64,000 bases of DNA. It comes from Isoetes taiwanensis. Lineage: Eukaryota; Streptophyta; Lycopodiopsida; Isoetales; Isoetaceae. Location of the stretch: NCBI GenBank assembly GCA_021234155.1, contig JAJEKV010000002.1, forward strand, positions 33,311,123 to 33,375,122, in the 5' to 3' direction. Shown in pieces: positions 43,893-56,225 of the stretch. The notes below the pieces were generated by a model. The model was not told the DNA's origin, did no database searches, and worked only from the letters and a program-made list of their open reading frames with translations. Each line of letters begins with the position of its first letter. Position 1 is the first letter of the stretch. The position numbers and the translations under genes were made by a program.

Positions 43893-44044
43893 GCTAGATA
43901 ACGTCCTGTGCAGAGGCATTATGGCCCAGAAAAAAATGGCCGAGTGGCCATGTGGCTAGGAAAGTCTGAGACGACCTCAGACTTTCCTAGCCACATGGCC
44001 ACTAGGCCATTTTTTCTGGGCCATTGCACAGGATATTATCAGCC
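43893..44044. repeat. Foldback MITE (hairpin of about 70 bp arms)
   Basis: The left arm from gataacgtcctgtgc to aaagtctgag (43897-43970) is followed after a 4-5 bp loop by its near-complete reverse complement, ending gcacaggatattatc at 44040. One extra segment (agaggcattatg near 43913) and a few mismatches lie in the outer part. It would fold into a single long hairpin. No coding content. Confidence 0.85.
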
Positions 44045-44582
44045 TTAACGTCCGGGTCGAGTCATTTAGGCTAGAAGAAAAAAGAAAAGAATAATTCTAC
44101 AGTGCATAAATACAAAATATACAGTAAAGATGAAGCTAGAAAGCAATTTTTGTGATCAAAGTACCAGATAAAAAACAAAGTCGTGATTTCTAAGAAGGAT
44201 TGACTCTTCTTATATTGTAAGCCATAAAAAATAAGTCGTTTTTTAAGTATTGAGAAACCAAAATGAAAGCACCAGCTATCAAAGCTGTTAAAACTCCTGT
44301 TTTTCAGGTTTGATTGATCTCATACGTTATTTGTTATGGTTCAAATGTTGTACCACAAGGATCCATCATGCAAGTTGATTGGCTCCAACATGCCACCTAT
44401 GCCAAGGTGGCTCAAACATGCCACGTGGGATTCACCATGCCACCTAGGCTCCAACATGCCATGTGGGCTCCAACATGCCAAGGTGTCTCAAACATCCCAC
44501 CTAGGCTCTGAAATGCCAAGGTGGCTCCAGCATGCCAATGTGCTAAAACATGCCATGTGGGATCCAACATGCCGCCTAGTGT

Positions 44583-46992
44583 CGAGAGCTCAAACGCACA
44601 CTCCGGCAAGTCACTGATCCCATCTCTCACCCACAAGCCGTCAGTCAATACCGCTCCTTTCTCAAGAACAAGAAGGCCAGATACCTCGCAGAGCATCAGC
44701 AACAGATGTTTGGTCTCCTGGACCGGCACCCCAGGATATTCTGGAGAAGGATCTTGAGCAAGCCTGCACAGCCCACAGGGAACATCACCTCGGAGCAATG
44801 GGTACAATACTTGCAACAGCTGTATGACCCGCTCGGGGGCTGGGCACCAGTCCCTCCACAGATAGGCATGGCTCTGGTTATCACAGAGGGGGATGTCATC
44901 ATGGGCCTACATCGTCTAGCTAATGGGAAGGCAGCAGATTTAGATGGCATGCAGGCAGAACTTCTGAAATGGGCTGGGCCTCCACTGGTGCCTGTTCTCA
45001 CGGCATTGTTCAATAAAGCATTGCGAGAAGGCTTCCCTACGCAATGGACCACTAGTAGAGTAGTGCCCATGTACAAAGCAGGGGACCCTCAATGCTCGGC
45101 CAACTACCGTACTATTATGGTCAGCTCTCTCTTTGCAAAACTGTTGGCTGGCATCCTTGAGCAGCGGCTGACAATATGGGCAGAGGAAACGGAGGTGCGA
45201 GCTCTTACAGGCGGGGTTTTAGCCCGGACATTCCACCATTGATCATATCTTCACTCTGCACATTGATTGAGGATAGCGGGAATCGCCCGGCGAGAACTTT
45301 GTCTTTGTTGTTTTGTGGATTTTGCAAAGGCATTCGACCACGATTACCCGCAACAAGCTATGGGGCCGATTAAGCGGCGGTTGGGGACCCCATGGACTTG
45401 CGGAGGATCGCAGATATAGGCTGTGCGAGGCATGCTCGGGCCGTATCACATCAGCAGCACAGCCGGTGACCATTAGCATTGGAGTGCGTCGGGGTTGCCC
45501 CCTCTCCCCACACTCTTTGGCCCGTACATTGATCGGTTGGAAGATTGGCTCTCGAGCATGGAGGTGCGGCGCACATCTCATGCATCACACAATCCGGCAA
45601 CTCATATATCTTGACGATGTCAACCTCATGGCCTATACTCCGGAGGGCATGCAACGTCACCGGATGCTCTTGACACTTTTTGCCAATTCAATCGGCATGC
45701 GAGTTAACTTGGCCCAAAACTAGGTGTTTGCTAGTTGCATCATCCCTTCACCAAGGCTTCCCACATTCACTTACCCGGGGGGCAAGAGGTAGAGGTGGCT
45801 CCGACCTACAAGTACTTGGGGATTGAGTTCTCAACTACCACCCATTGGGATCTTGGCTATCGGGTTCTTGCGGGGTCACGGCGGGTTGGAAAGCACTATA
45901 TGCCATGCGAGAACAATAGCCACAAAGCGAGTTGTATGCCCGGGTCACCAAATACATTTGTTTGGGGCCTTGGTTGAGCCGGTCCTTTTGTATGGGACCC
46001 GAAGTGTGGGGTCCGGTGATATCTCTCAACACACGAATGACCTCGGCGGTCACGAAAGGCCTTCTTGGCACGGGCCCCGGGGTGAAGTCCACAGTTCGTG
46101 CGGATCCTACTCCAGGAGACAGGCTTTCTACCCCTTCAACGGGCTGCATTGGAACGCCATATCGTTTACTTCCAAAAGGTGGTCGCTATGGCTGATACAC
46201 GCTTGCCCCGCCTTGCTTTGGCCACGGCAATGGGTCCCCAACGCCTGAAATCCTGCTGGAAAGACAAGCAAGCTCAGTGGTTCTCACGCTGGGGTGTGGA
46301 GGCAAACAGGTGCGTCCAGGCCAGGACAAAGAAAGATCGCGAGGCACTTAAACTATATCTTGATGCTACTTTCCTTCGCAAGCTGTGGGATGCAGAGGCT
46401 CTGACGCATGTTAAGCTGGCACACTATCAGCAGCAAGTCAATCCTAGGCTCACAAGAGGCCCACACCAGTACTTGTACACCCAGCTACCCATGAAGAAGT
46501 GCAGGCTTATAGCTTCCATTCGCATGGGGGCACATCGCCTCCGCATTGAAACAGGGCATTGGGCTCGGGAAGCACGAGAGCAAAGGCTTTGCCAGTGCTG
46601 CCACAAGGGCGTGATTGAGGATGAATGTCATGCCCTCCAGATCTGCCCATCATTTGCCCATATCCGAGAGCGATATGTTCGATTACTAGTGCCTGGCCAG
46701 CCGTTGCATCAGTTATTGACTACGGCGTCAGTGGGTTTGTTGGGGTCGTACCTCCAGGAGGTTATGGATGCACGGACTCGTTTGTGTCCTACGGGATGGT
46801 ATTGAACTGTCCTATGCAATTGTACAGTGTGCCAGCAGGCTTATTACTGCTAAGGTTTTTCCCTCGAAAACCCTTCGGGGCGGGGGTTTTTTAATCCTGT
46901 CAGTAATATGCTTGCCGCTCTCTTTTTGTTTGGGTCCCATAGGCCAATTGGTCTCCGTGGACGCTAAAAACCTATTCTATTCTATTCTATTC
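44583..46992 (+). mobile_element. 5'-truncated LINE nested in the minisatellite array
   Basis: The repeat array stops at 44580 and resumes at 46993, just after a (ttcta) tail. Coding starts in mid-protein near 44590 and continues open to about 45242: YRSFLKNKKARYLAEHQQQM, then GKAADLDGMQAELLKWAGPP and NYRTIMVSSLFAKLLAGILE. Further parts in shifted frames are CFVDFAKAFD-like text, GVRRGCPLSPHSL, IYLDDVNLMAYTPEGMQRHR (YADD box as YLDD) and YKYLGIEF. From 46098 to 46805 comes a long C-terminal frame ending in a finger (CQCC..., then DECHALQICPSFAHIRERY). The 3' end has the hairpin-like cgaaaacccttcggggcggg and taggccaattggtctccgtg. No endonuclease domain is present. Confidence 0.85.
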
Positions 46993-47214
46993 TAACATGC
47001 CAAGGTGGCTCAAACATGCCAAGATGGCCCTAAGGGCCAGATTCCACATGCGGCAGTAGAAGTTTGCTGTAAAACCACAATTTTTCCTTTCGGTGATTCC
47101 ACAAACAGGCACTGCAGTTATCAAATTTGTTGTGTGTCATAGATCTATGGGGATGCTGAGGACGTGGTGGAAATCCTACAGCTGCTAGTTAAGCATTTTG
47201 AAAAGGTCGGGGCT

Positions 47215-47590
47215 TAAACATGCCACCCAGGCTTTGAAATGCCAAGGTGGACCAAACATGCCATGTGGGCTCCAACATGCCACCTAGGCTCCAACATGCC
47301 AAGGTGGCTCAAATATACTAGGTGGCTCAAACATGCCACGTGGGCTCCAACATGCCACCTCGGCTGAAACATGCCAAGCTGGCTCAAACATGCCACACGG
47401 GCTCCAACACGCCAAGGTGGCTCAAACATGCCACCTAGGCTCCAACATGCCACCTAGGCTCAAACATGTCAAGGTGGCTCAAACATGCCATGTGGCTCCA
47501 ACATGCCACCTAGGCTCCAACATGTCAAGGTGGCTCAGGCATGCCACCTAGGCACCAATATGCCACCTAGGCCACCTAGGCACTCCAAAT
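47215..47590 (+). repeat. Minisatellite of about 19 bp units, left array
   Basis: Units alternate among a few cores set in a constant frame acatgcc...ggctc: ccacctagg, ccaaggtgg and ccacgtggg. Because 19 is not a multiple of three, every frame translates into a 19-residue repeat; the resulting Pro/Cys/His-rich 'proteins' are artefacts. The same units occur at 44385-44580 and 46993-47030. Confidence 0.9.
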
Positions 47591-48059
47591 GGTGACATGG
47601 CATGCCAAGTAAGCAAGGCCAAGTTTTGACTAGGCTAAAAATGAAAAGATGTCCATCTTTGGTCTTTTCATTGGGTGATGTTGGCAAATGTTGGGTGACA
47701 ATGGCTAGATGGTGATGATGTGGACATGATGACTAGGACTTTATGCAAGAACTATGATAACCTTTTGTGGACAGGTTTGGCAAGGGATAAAATAGAGGCA
47801 TCTTGAAGAACTAAAGCGCTGACACCCTTCCCCAAATCGAACCAGGCCAGGATTTTGCGCGCTTCCTCACCAGAGGGGAGAGGCCACACCCCATGAGACA
47901 GACCTCAGAAAGGTTGTCGATGCAGCCTTTCCTGCCAGCGCTCCTCTGGGAGCGCAAATGCCAATGACCCCCCCTCCCAAAGCTCGGTTTCCCTATCCAA
48001 CCATTTAATCTGCTGTTCAAGTAACCTGCTTCGAGCAAGTTCAAAAAAATTCAAGATCT

Positions 48060-49815
48060 ATCCGGTGGAACTTATCAAACCGCGAAGCATCTTGCGGTCG
48101 ACCGTGTAGAAACCCAAGTGTTTTGTTGTTCGGGCAATACAAAGGCTCCGGAATGGAGATCCGACTTCGCCATGTCGTCCGAAATGGCGAAATTACCCTA
48201 GGGATTAAGTTACACAGTCATTTTTAGCAATGAAAGAAACGCGAACCCTCTACATGGCAGTATTCTGCGGCCAACTCTTTGGCCAATTGACTACGAACGT
48301 GTTGGACATGAGCTATTTTGGCGCTTCTTGGAGAAGGGGTGGTCTACTGCCCACGAAACTTGGTCCCCAGGGTAATGTCATCGTTTTGAGTCCATTGTAG
48401 AGTCAATTCACAATTCCGGAGTGGGAGAGTTGCCCGTCCGTGGCCAGGGGCCTTTAGGAGATGACCTTTGGGGCAAACTGCTTCCGGAAGGTTTTAAGGG
48501 TCCATCTTCTGGCGTCAACACCCTCCCTTTATATGATGACATTCTGCAAGGTCCTGGCTAAATCTGACTAGGATATGGCCTCCAAAACGTAAACCCTGTG
48601 TGTTGCTAGGTTATTGAAGGGTTTACGTTATGGAGGTCGAGTTTTAGTCGGTTGCATTTGGGACATGGTCCAGAAGCTGCAGTTGAAAACGCCAAGTAAT
48701 AGGAACTGACAGAATGGGGTTTGGATTTATCCTCCTCCCAGTGTGGCAATTGGAAGTCAAGAGCGCCTTTTGCAGTAGCAAAATTGTTTGGGATCATTCG
48801 GGATGGCCAATAGATCCAAACTCTGTTATTTCAGTTGCTATGGCTCCGCATGCATGTCTAGAAAAGGTGCACCTAGTTATCCAGGAAAATGACCATGTTT
48901 TGGCCTCTAAAATGTAAACCCTACAATAACCTAGCAACACATAGGGTTTACGTTTCGGAGGCCAAAACGTGGTCGTTTTCTTGAAAAACTAGGTGCACCT
49001 TTTTTTAAACATGCGTGAGGAGCCATGGCAACTAAAATAACAAAGTTTGGATCTATTGGCCATCCCGAATGATCCCAAACAATTTTGCTACTGCAAAAGG
49101 CGCTCTTGACTTCCAATTGCCACACTGGGAGGAGAATAAATCCAAACCCCATTCTGTCAGTTCCTATTGCTTTGCGTTTTCAACTGCAGCTTCTCGAAAA
49201 TGTCCCAAGTGCAGCCGATTAAAACTCGACCTCTATAACGTAAACCCTTCAATAACTTAGCAACACACAGGGTTTATGTTTTGGAGGCCATATCCTAGTC
49301 AGATTCGACCAGGATCTTGCAAAATGTCATCACATAGAGGGAGGATGTTGACGCCAAAAGATGGAACCTTAAAACCTTCCGGAAGTAGTTTGCCCCAAAC
49401 GTCCTCTCTCGAAGGAACCTGGCCACGGACGGGCTACTCTCCCACTCCGGAACTGTGAATTGACTCTGCCAATGGACTCAAAACATTGACATTACCCTGG
49501 AGACCAAGTTTTGTGGGCAGAAGACCACCGATTCTCCCGGAAGCGTCAAAGTAGGTCATGTCCAACACGTTCGTAGTCAACTGGCCTAAGAGGTGGTTGC
49601 GGAATACTGCTATGTAGAGGGTTCGGATTTCTTTTGTTGCAAAAAATGACCGTGTAAGTTGGTCCCTAGGATAATTTCACCGTTATGGATGGCATGGCGA
49701 AGTTGAATCTCCATTCCGGAGCTTTTGTACTACCCTAACGACAAAACACTTGGGTTTCTACACAGTCGAACGCAGGACGCTTCGCAGTTTGATAAGTTTT
49801 CCCGGACATCTTTTC
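48060..49815. repeat. Long near-palindrome, arms of about 860 bp, 17-20 bp loop
   Basis: The left arm 48068-48923 and right arm 48942-49812 are reverse complements with roughly one difference every ten to twenty bases (for example cagaatggggtttggattta at 48711 against its inverse at 49145). The loop is aataacctagcaacaca. Inside each arm sits a smaller hairpin, with stems cgtaaaccct / agggtttacg, whose loop is the same as the central loop (48585-48635 and 49235-49285). Short open frames (67-73 codons) are mirrored in both arms but match no family. Confidence 0.85.
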
Positions 49816-49849
49816 ATTTTTGGCCTAGTCAAAACTTGGCCTTGCTTGC

Positions 49850-50870
49850 TTGGCATGCTTGAGCCTACGTGGCATGCCTGAGCCATTTTGTCATGTTGGA
49901 GCCTAGGTGGCATGTTGGAGCCACCTTGGCATGTTGGAGACCACATGGCATGTTGGAGCCTAGGTGGCATGTTGGAGCCCACGTGGCATGTTTGAGCCAC
50001 CTTGGCATGTTTGAGCCTAGGTGGCATGTTGGAGCCACCTTGGCATGTTGGAGCCTAAGTGAGCTGCATGGCATGTTTGAGCCTAGATGGCATGTTTGAG
50101 CCACCTAGGAATGTTGGAGCCTAGGTGGCATGTTTGAGCCCACGTGGCATATTTGAGCCACCTTGGCAAGTTGGAACATAGGTGGCATGTTAGAGCCCAT
50201 GTGGCATGTTTGAGCACATTGGAGCCTAGGTGGCATGTTTGAGCCATTTTGTCATGTTGGAGCCTAGGTGGCATGTTGGAGCCACCTTGGCATGTTTGAG
50301 CCTAGGTGGCATGTTAGAGCCACCTTGGCATGTTCGAGCCCACATGGCGTGTTGGAGCCTAGGTGGCATGTTGGAGCCAAGGTGGCATGTTTGAGCCACC
50401 TTGGCATGTTGGAGCCTAGGTGGCATATTGAAGCCCATGTGGCATGTTTGAGCCACCTTGTCATGTTGGAGCCTAGGTGGCATGTTGGAGCCCACGTGGC
50501 ATGTTTGAGCCACCTTGGCATGTTTGAGCCTAGGTAGCATGTTAGAGCCACGGTGGCATGTTGGAGCTTAGGTGGCATGTTTAAGCCAACTTGGCATATT
50601 TAAGCCTAGGTGGCATGTTGTGAGCCACCTTGGCATGTTGGAGCCTAGGTGGCATGGTGGAGCCCACATGGCATGTTTGCGCCACGTTGGCATATTGGAG
50701 CCTGCATGGCATGTTAGAGCCCGCGTGGCATGTTGGAGCCACCTTGGCATGTTGGACCCACCTTGGTGGCATGTTTGAGCCACCTTGTGTATGTTTGAGC
50801 CACCTTGGTGGCATGTTTGAGCCACCTTGGCATATTTGAGCCTAGGTGGCATGTTTGAGCCAAGTGGATA
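49850..50870 (-). repeat. Minisatellite of about 19 bp units, right array (about fifty units)
   Basis: Same unit as the left arrays in opposite orientation (ggcatgttggagcctaggt and variants), continuing for about 1 kb with occasional indels near 50060 and 50760. Core variants are the same: cctaggtgg, ccaccttgg, cccacgtgg. It ends near gtttgagccaagtgg at 50866. Confidence 0.9.
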
Positions 50871-51196
50871 GAAAATTTGTCCATTGCACATCCCTATGGC
50901 AGAAAAAGATATGTACACTCAAATGATGATATCTTGAGTGTTTTTTAACATTTCTGGCTGATATTTGAAATGACTATCAGGGAACTTGTAGGAACATGTG
51001 GAAAGAAATTTGGCTTGATTTGGAACTAAGGTGATGGAACGAAATTGGATATATTTTTCTCTCAATGAACTGTAAGAAAAAACCAGCAAATAATTTTTTG
51101 AATCCTGATTTCTATAAGGTTTTTGTTGTATGTTTTCAACTCCTGCAAGTCTGAATGGGACCTGAGATCATGTGCATATGCTCAAAAAATGGATTT
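50871..51196. other. Interval without recognisable features
   Basis: AT-rich text between the right array and the TC microsatellite. No inverted repeat, gene or RNA signature was noticed. Confidence 0.4.
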
Positions 51197-51210
51197 GAGG
51201 CATAAAAAAG

Positions 51211-51361
<151 letters not shown>

Positions 51362-51384
51362 AATCACAGTAGTATCCTTTCTTT

Positions 51385-51660
<276 letters not shown>

Positions 51661-51889
51661 CTTAAATTCAGTTCAATTCAATTTTGGGATCTTCATAATG
51701 CCTTTGCATTCTAGTTTTCTATAAGCATGAGGGGTAGAGGGACAATAGATGAGATATTGCATTTTTACACATGGCATGTAATGACAACATATAAGAATAC
51801 TTTATCGGGTGTCATATGGATGGGAGCAGTGCAATGATTGTATAATGATGCTTACAAAATTGGCTATAAAGAACCTTAAAATACCACAC

Positions 51890-52330
51890 CCCTTTAGAGA
51901 ACCATACATCCTTTAGAAAAAACCTCCTTAAAAACTACACTTACTTATAAACCGCACCTCCAAATACTACACATCCTTAGAAACATCACCACCTCAAAAG
52001 AAAAAACCACAGTTCCTTTAACAAAAAACATACCTCCTTAAAAAACCACACATCCTAAAAAACAAAGACCACAGCTCCTTAAAAAAAAAACACTTACTTA
52101 TAAAACCACACCTCCAAAAACTACACCTCCTTAAAAACACCACTACCTCAAAAGAAAAAACCACAGTTCTTTTAACAAAAAACATACCTCCTTAAAAAAC
52201 CACACGTCCTAAAAAAACAAAAACCACAGCTCCTTAAAAAAATAACAGTGGACATTCCTTGTCCACTTAAAAAACAACACCGTTAGTTAGTAAAACCACA
52301 CCTCCACAGATCTACATGTAGGTTTTTTTG
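51890..52330. repeat. A-rich degenerate repeat (complement-like relative of 41236-42320)
   Basis: Blocks such as aaaaccacagttcctttaac, then catacctccttaaaaaacca and cacatccta, recur about every 170 bp (near 51985 and 52150). No coding content. It is followed by a SINE, as its T-rich relative is preceded by one. Confidence 0.5.
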
Positions 52331-52415
52331 AAGTCTCTGAATAAAGAACATGTGGACCTAAGAAAACTATACTTTTCAACAGTGGACCAAAACGCGGGGT
52401 GAGTGTGTGTTGGTT

Positions 52416-52640
52416 AAAGTAGACTTAGTTAGGACATTGAATTATTTTGATAGAGGTTCGAGCTCTCGTATTTCATATTCTAAAAACTTAGGCAAAGTCG
52501 TATAGAGGTTCGATATTCCCTCAAAACCTTAAGCGAAATCGTATTTCATATTTCAAAATCATAGGCGCCTCCAATCATAAATGACTATAAACGAAATGAG
52601 AGGTGTACAGGGCCCCAACATACGATCTGGGTCGTTATAG
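52416..52640 (+). mobile_element. tRNA-derived SINE, partial
   Basis: Starts inside the head (ttggttaaagtagacttagt), with box B as ggttcgagctctcg, then the body (gtatagaggttcgatattcc) to tacgatctgggtcgt, where it breaks off. Box A is missing. Confidence 0.6.
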
Positions 52641-53308
52641 AATATGCATGAGCTCTAATCATATTTAGCAATGCCACAGTGTCTCCGTCAAAAGAAACAT
52701 TTGCCCATTTCTAGATGATCCACTAAATCACACCTCAAAATGCAAATATTTTCTGACCAAACCAGGCTCCTGCTGAGCAATTGGTAGCTCTGCCATAGCT
52801 AAAGATACATAGTGAAACTGTTAAAGCTTCGCCATTGCAAAATCGGCTAGTAAATCCGAAAACCCACATTTAATTGGCTTGCATGTAGCAAATCGGTCAG
52901 TAGCTCCCTGATAAATGAAAGCCCAATTAGATGAAATCAGAGGAAAAACTCTTGTTGTTCTGATCTCCCGATCAAATGAAAGATTGAACCGACTTATCAA
53001 CTGCCGACGCTCGAAGAAGCCCGGAAGAGAAAAAGAAAAGAAAGGTGGGTGCAGAAAGGTGGGTGCGATGCATAAAAAAGGATTAGAAGGAAGAATGCTC
53101 ACGGGACGTCGTTCCGTTCGGTATCCGTGTGTGAAAAAATTCGGCATTTGTAAATTCATTGACCATTGATTTAAAAAAATGGAGATCTAAAGGTGAAGGG
53201 TCGTGCCACCTCAGATTTTGCTGAGGTGGAGGAGAATTCGAGGAAAGGCTGTAGGCCCGGTAAGGCTGGTGTGCTAAAAAAAAAACATAGATTCAAGATA
53301 AAAAATAA
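52641..53308. other. Interval without an assigned gene
   Basis: A plus-strand frame at 52915-53166 (84 codons, Lys/Arg-rich) and a minus-strand frame over the same bases are both open, and neither is recognised. No transposon ends were seen. Confidence 0.3.
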
Positions 53309-54030
53309 TCGCATTAGCTCACTGGGTATATTGGTTAAAATAGGCCTAGTTAGGACATTGAATTATTTTGATAGAGGTTCGAGCTCCCGTATTGCATATT
53401 CTAAAAACTTAGGCAAAGTCGTATAGAGGTTCGATATTCCCTCAAAACCTTAGGCGAAATCGTATTTCATATTTCAAAATCATAGGCGCCTCCAATCATA
53501 AATGACTATAAACAAATTAGAGGTGCACAGGGGCCCCAACATACGATCTGGATCGTAGGATCGACGAATCCGATGACTGTGGTAGTCCGGGAGCACCTCG
53601 TTTAGAATATGTAGCAAAATAAGAGGGGGTTCTAGGGGGATTTCGTATGGATGCATACATACCTAAAAACAATCGAATAAGTTGTTATATTAAAAAAAAA
53701 AAAAAAAAAAAAATAGATTCACGATAAAAAATAATCGCATTAGGTGACCGGATATATTGGTTAAAGTAGACTTAATTAGGACATTGAATAATTTTGATAG
53801 AGGTTCTAGTTCCTGTATTTCATATTCTAAAAACTTAGGCAAAGTCGTATAGAGGTTCGATATTCCCTCAAAACCTTAGGCGAAATCGTATTTCATATTT
53901 CAAAATCATAGGCGCCTCCAATCATAAATGACTATAAACGAAAAGAGAGATGCACAGGGGCCCCAATATACGATCTGCGTCATAGGATCGACGAATCCGA
54001 CGACTGTGGTAATCCACATGCACCTCGTTT
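53309..54030 (+). mobile_element. Two tandem tRNA-derived SINE units
   Basis: The first unit starts gcattagctcactgggtata (box A), has box B ggttcgagctccc near 53381, the common body, the palindromic joint gagcacctcgttt, the cagggggtt-type boundary (here agagggggttctaggg) and a poly(A) tail at 53692-53713. A second head follows at about 53730 (box A decayed to taggtgaccgg; box B ggttctagttcct) and ends at the cacctcgttt joint near 54030. Unit period about 424 bp, as in the 36 kb array. Confidence 0.7.
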
Positions 54031-54469
54031 GAAGATTTATGAGAATGAAGACGTTGTAGACCCTTTGGAACTAACATGTTAAAAGATTTGTCTTATGCAT
54101 ATAATAGTGGGACAATAGCATATATTATTGGAACTTGAACCCATCTTATCCTTCAAGTCATTGCAACCATATCTTTGCCAACATACCAGGTGAATCAATA
54201 CTATAGGTTATGAAGCTTTGATTTGAGGTAATGTCATTAGTTTTAAATGTCATTTATTTCATATTGAAGATCCAAAGAGCTTCTTGTGCAAGAGCTTCGC
54301 ATTGTAAAGAGGACCAATCTATATACAGAGAATCATTTAGTGTTGATGAAAACAAAATTGCAAATGAATATCTACTGCACAATGAGGCTATATTCAGAAT
54401 AAACAGAGTAATAGTAATAGATGAATACTTTGTTCACATCGCAAAATAGAATAAGAATGATATGCATAA

Positions 54470-55110
54470 GAAGGATATAGGTTAGCTGCCAGATTTTTAT
54501 TTATATAGAGCATACATTTATATAGATAACCTAATTTTCATTTATATAGAGCAATACATTGAAATAATAGTTAGATTTAAGAGGATAATATAGCAAATTG
54601 GAAAGAGACAAAATATATTTTTGTCCAAAAACACCAAATTATATTATGTTATATAAAGGGCCAATGGGTACCCTAACGAAAAATGCGCCTATCAAATATG
54701 AATACGAACCCTTCACAAATTAAAAATTCTAGTCCTAAGAAATAAAACTTGAGAGATAGGTCTACAAAAGATATAAGGATGTATTGGGTGCAGTTCTAAA
54801 AAAAAAAAAAAATGTAAGGCTAGGTTACGAAACATGTTATGCATTTCTAGCAAAAATGTAAAGTTAGATTACGAAATGTGTTAAAGGGCCAATGGTGGCC
54901 TATTAAAGGTGCACCTATTCAAATATAAATATGAACCTAAAAATTCTAGTCCAAAGAAATAGAACTTGAGGGCACAGGTCTATCTCTACAAAAAGGTACG
55001 GATGTATTGCGTGCATTTAGCAAATTAAGAGAATATAAAGCAGACATTGTCAGTACATTGAGCTTCCCATTGCAAAATGTAGCATATATAAATGATATCG
55101 TTACAATATA
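54470..55110. repeat. Uninterrupted copy of the segment at 37740-40680
   Basis: Aligns with 37740-38114 and then 40362-40680 without the 2.25 kb LINE. At 54885-54900 gttaaagggccaatggtggc is the pre-insertion site. No gene within. The stretch 54031-54469 before it holds nothing recognised. Confidence 0.8.
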
Positions 55111-55269
55111 TATTATAGTCGATGAAGAGACCATGGTGGCCGTGCTATCACAACGGTTACACCCTATTCACACATGGACCACCTAAGGGGAACAACACCT
55201 CGATCACCCTTTGACCTTCTCCAAGCTCTTGGAGCAACTTGAAGGCGATAGAAAGCCTCATAAGGAGGT

Positions 55270-55670
55270 GCTTTCTAGGCCATGCGCTGACCTATCCAAC
55301 CGATTTTGCCACCCTTTTACTGCATCCTTTCTTCAATGTCCAGGTCAAAAATGCTTGTTCGCCAACCTCTGCAGATCTCTAATGCAATGCTTGCAGGATC
55401 CTTTGTGGTTCATGAACTTGGAAATTATCTTCCTTTTCGTAGGATTCCTTGTGGTTATGTAATACCTGCATAGACGATCAAGTGTAACCCAAATCCCTAG
55501 TAAAAGTGTGTCTTAAGCTGAAGAGAGGAATATTATAATTAACAATTACAATGCTACTAGCCGAGAATAATTCAACAAAGCTTGCAAAATTAGAACACTT
55601 GAGTCATATAGCATTCAAGTGCTTCACGTTATACACATATAGCATTTGGTTCACATATTTCATGTTTTGA
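55270..55670. repeat. Inverted copy of 12050-12460
   Basis: See the partner entry. The conserved short translation NRFCHPFTASFLQCPGQKCL is on the plus strand here. It joins the PKS-tail debris abruptly at 55671. Confidence 0.6.
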
Positions 55671-55930
55671 GGATTGTGAGTATGGCTTCTTCCTTGAGGC
55701 AGTTGTGTTGAAGAGCCTTCCTATTCATTAGAATTCCTCGGCCTGTGACTGTGACTGTATAGATTAAAATATTCGTTCAATAAACAATTCAAAATTCATG
55801 ATTTTGATATGGTGCCGCTAAGTAAATAAAATATATAACTATTTGATGTACACGTACATGCGCACTTACACCCTTAAAGTTCAAAGATCACATGGCATTT
55901 CTTGCTTTTCCCTCTCCCTAACTAATTCGA
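55671..55930 (+). pseudogene. PKS paralogue tail and 3' UTR fragment
   Basis: Reads DCEYGFFLEAVVLKSLPIH then stop (55729-55731), the end of a PKS gene lacking the GFGPGLTVE loop, followed by a 3' UTR homologous to 21455-21690 (ctgtgactgtgactgtatag, then attcatgattt-gatatggtg). It derives from the same lost paralogue as 21357-21455. It then runs into the segment shared with 29158-29472. Confidence 0.75.
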
Positions 55931-56225
55931 TTACGGACCTGTTTTGCATGCAATTAGTTGCTTGCAGGATGACAGTGCTGCTATGCGCTGACCTCAGAAT
56001 GAAATAATACCTTCATATAAGAAAGCTTCCTTGCTATTCATAGGCTGATTATAAGAGTCTCCAATTGTGTAGGTAAACTATGCATAATGGAGTCTGAATT
56101 GACAACTCATTTTCTTGTAGTTTTAAAGATCCTTGCATCCCCATGTTGCATCAAAAAATGAATGATTTGAAGATCACATTTTTAGATTGTGTATTAGACT
56201 AAATCTATTAATGTTTTTGTAATTG

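Larger units (their letters stand above)
44385..50870. mobile_element. Foldback-type element: palindrome with minisatellite outer arms
   Basis: Both outer parts are arrays of a unit of about 19 bp built on acatgccacctaggctcca: plus orientation on the left (44385-44580, 46993-47030, 47215-47590) and minus orientation on the right (49850-50870). Between them is a long inner palindrome (48060-49815, centre near 48932). Long inverted repeats made partly of tandem short repeats are the defining layout of Drosophila FB foldback transposons; here the likeness is structural only. A LINE (44583-46992) is nested in the left array, and about 0.4 kb (47656-48068) is present only on the left side. No transposase was recognised. 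Outer ends are approximate and no target duplication was found. Confidence 0.6.

Noticed and set aside
47214-50918. Many open frames of 60-116 codons rich in Met, Pro, Cys, His and Trp in both strands
   Set aside because: They are translations of a 19 bp tandem DNA repeat; since 19 is not divisible by three, every frame gives a repeat protein. No start context or non-repeat domain supports a gene.
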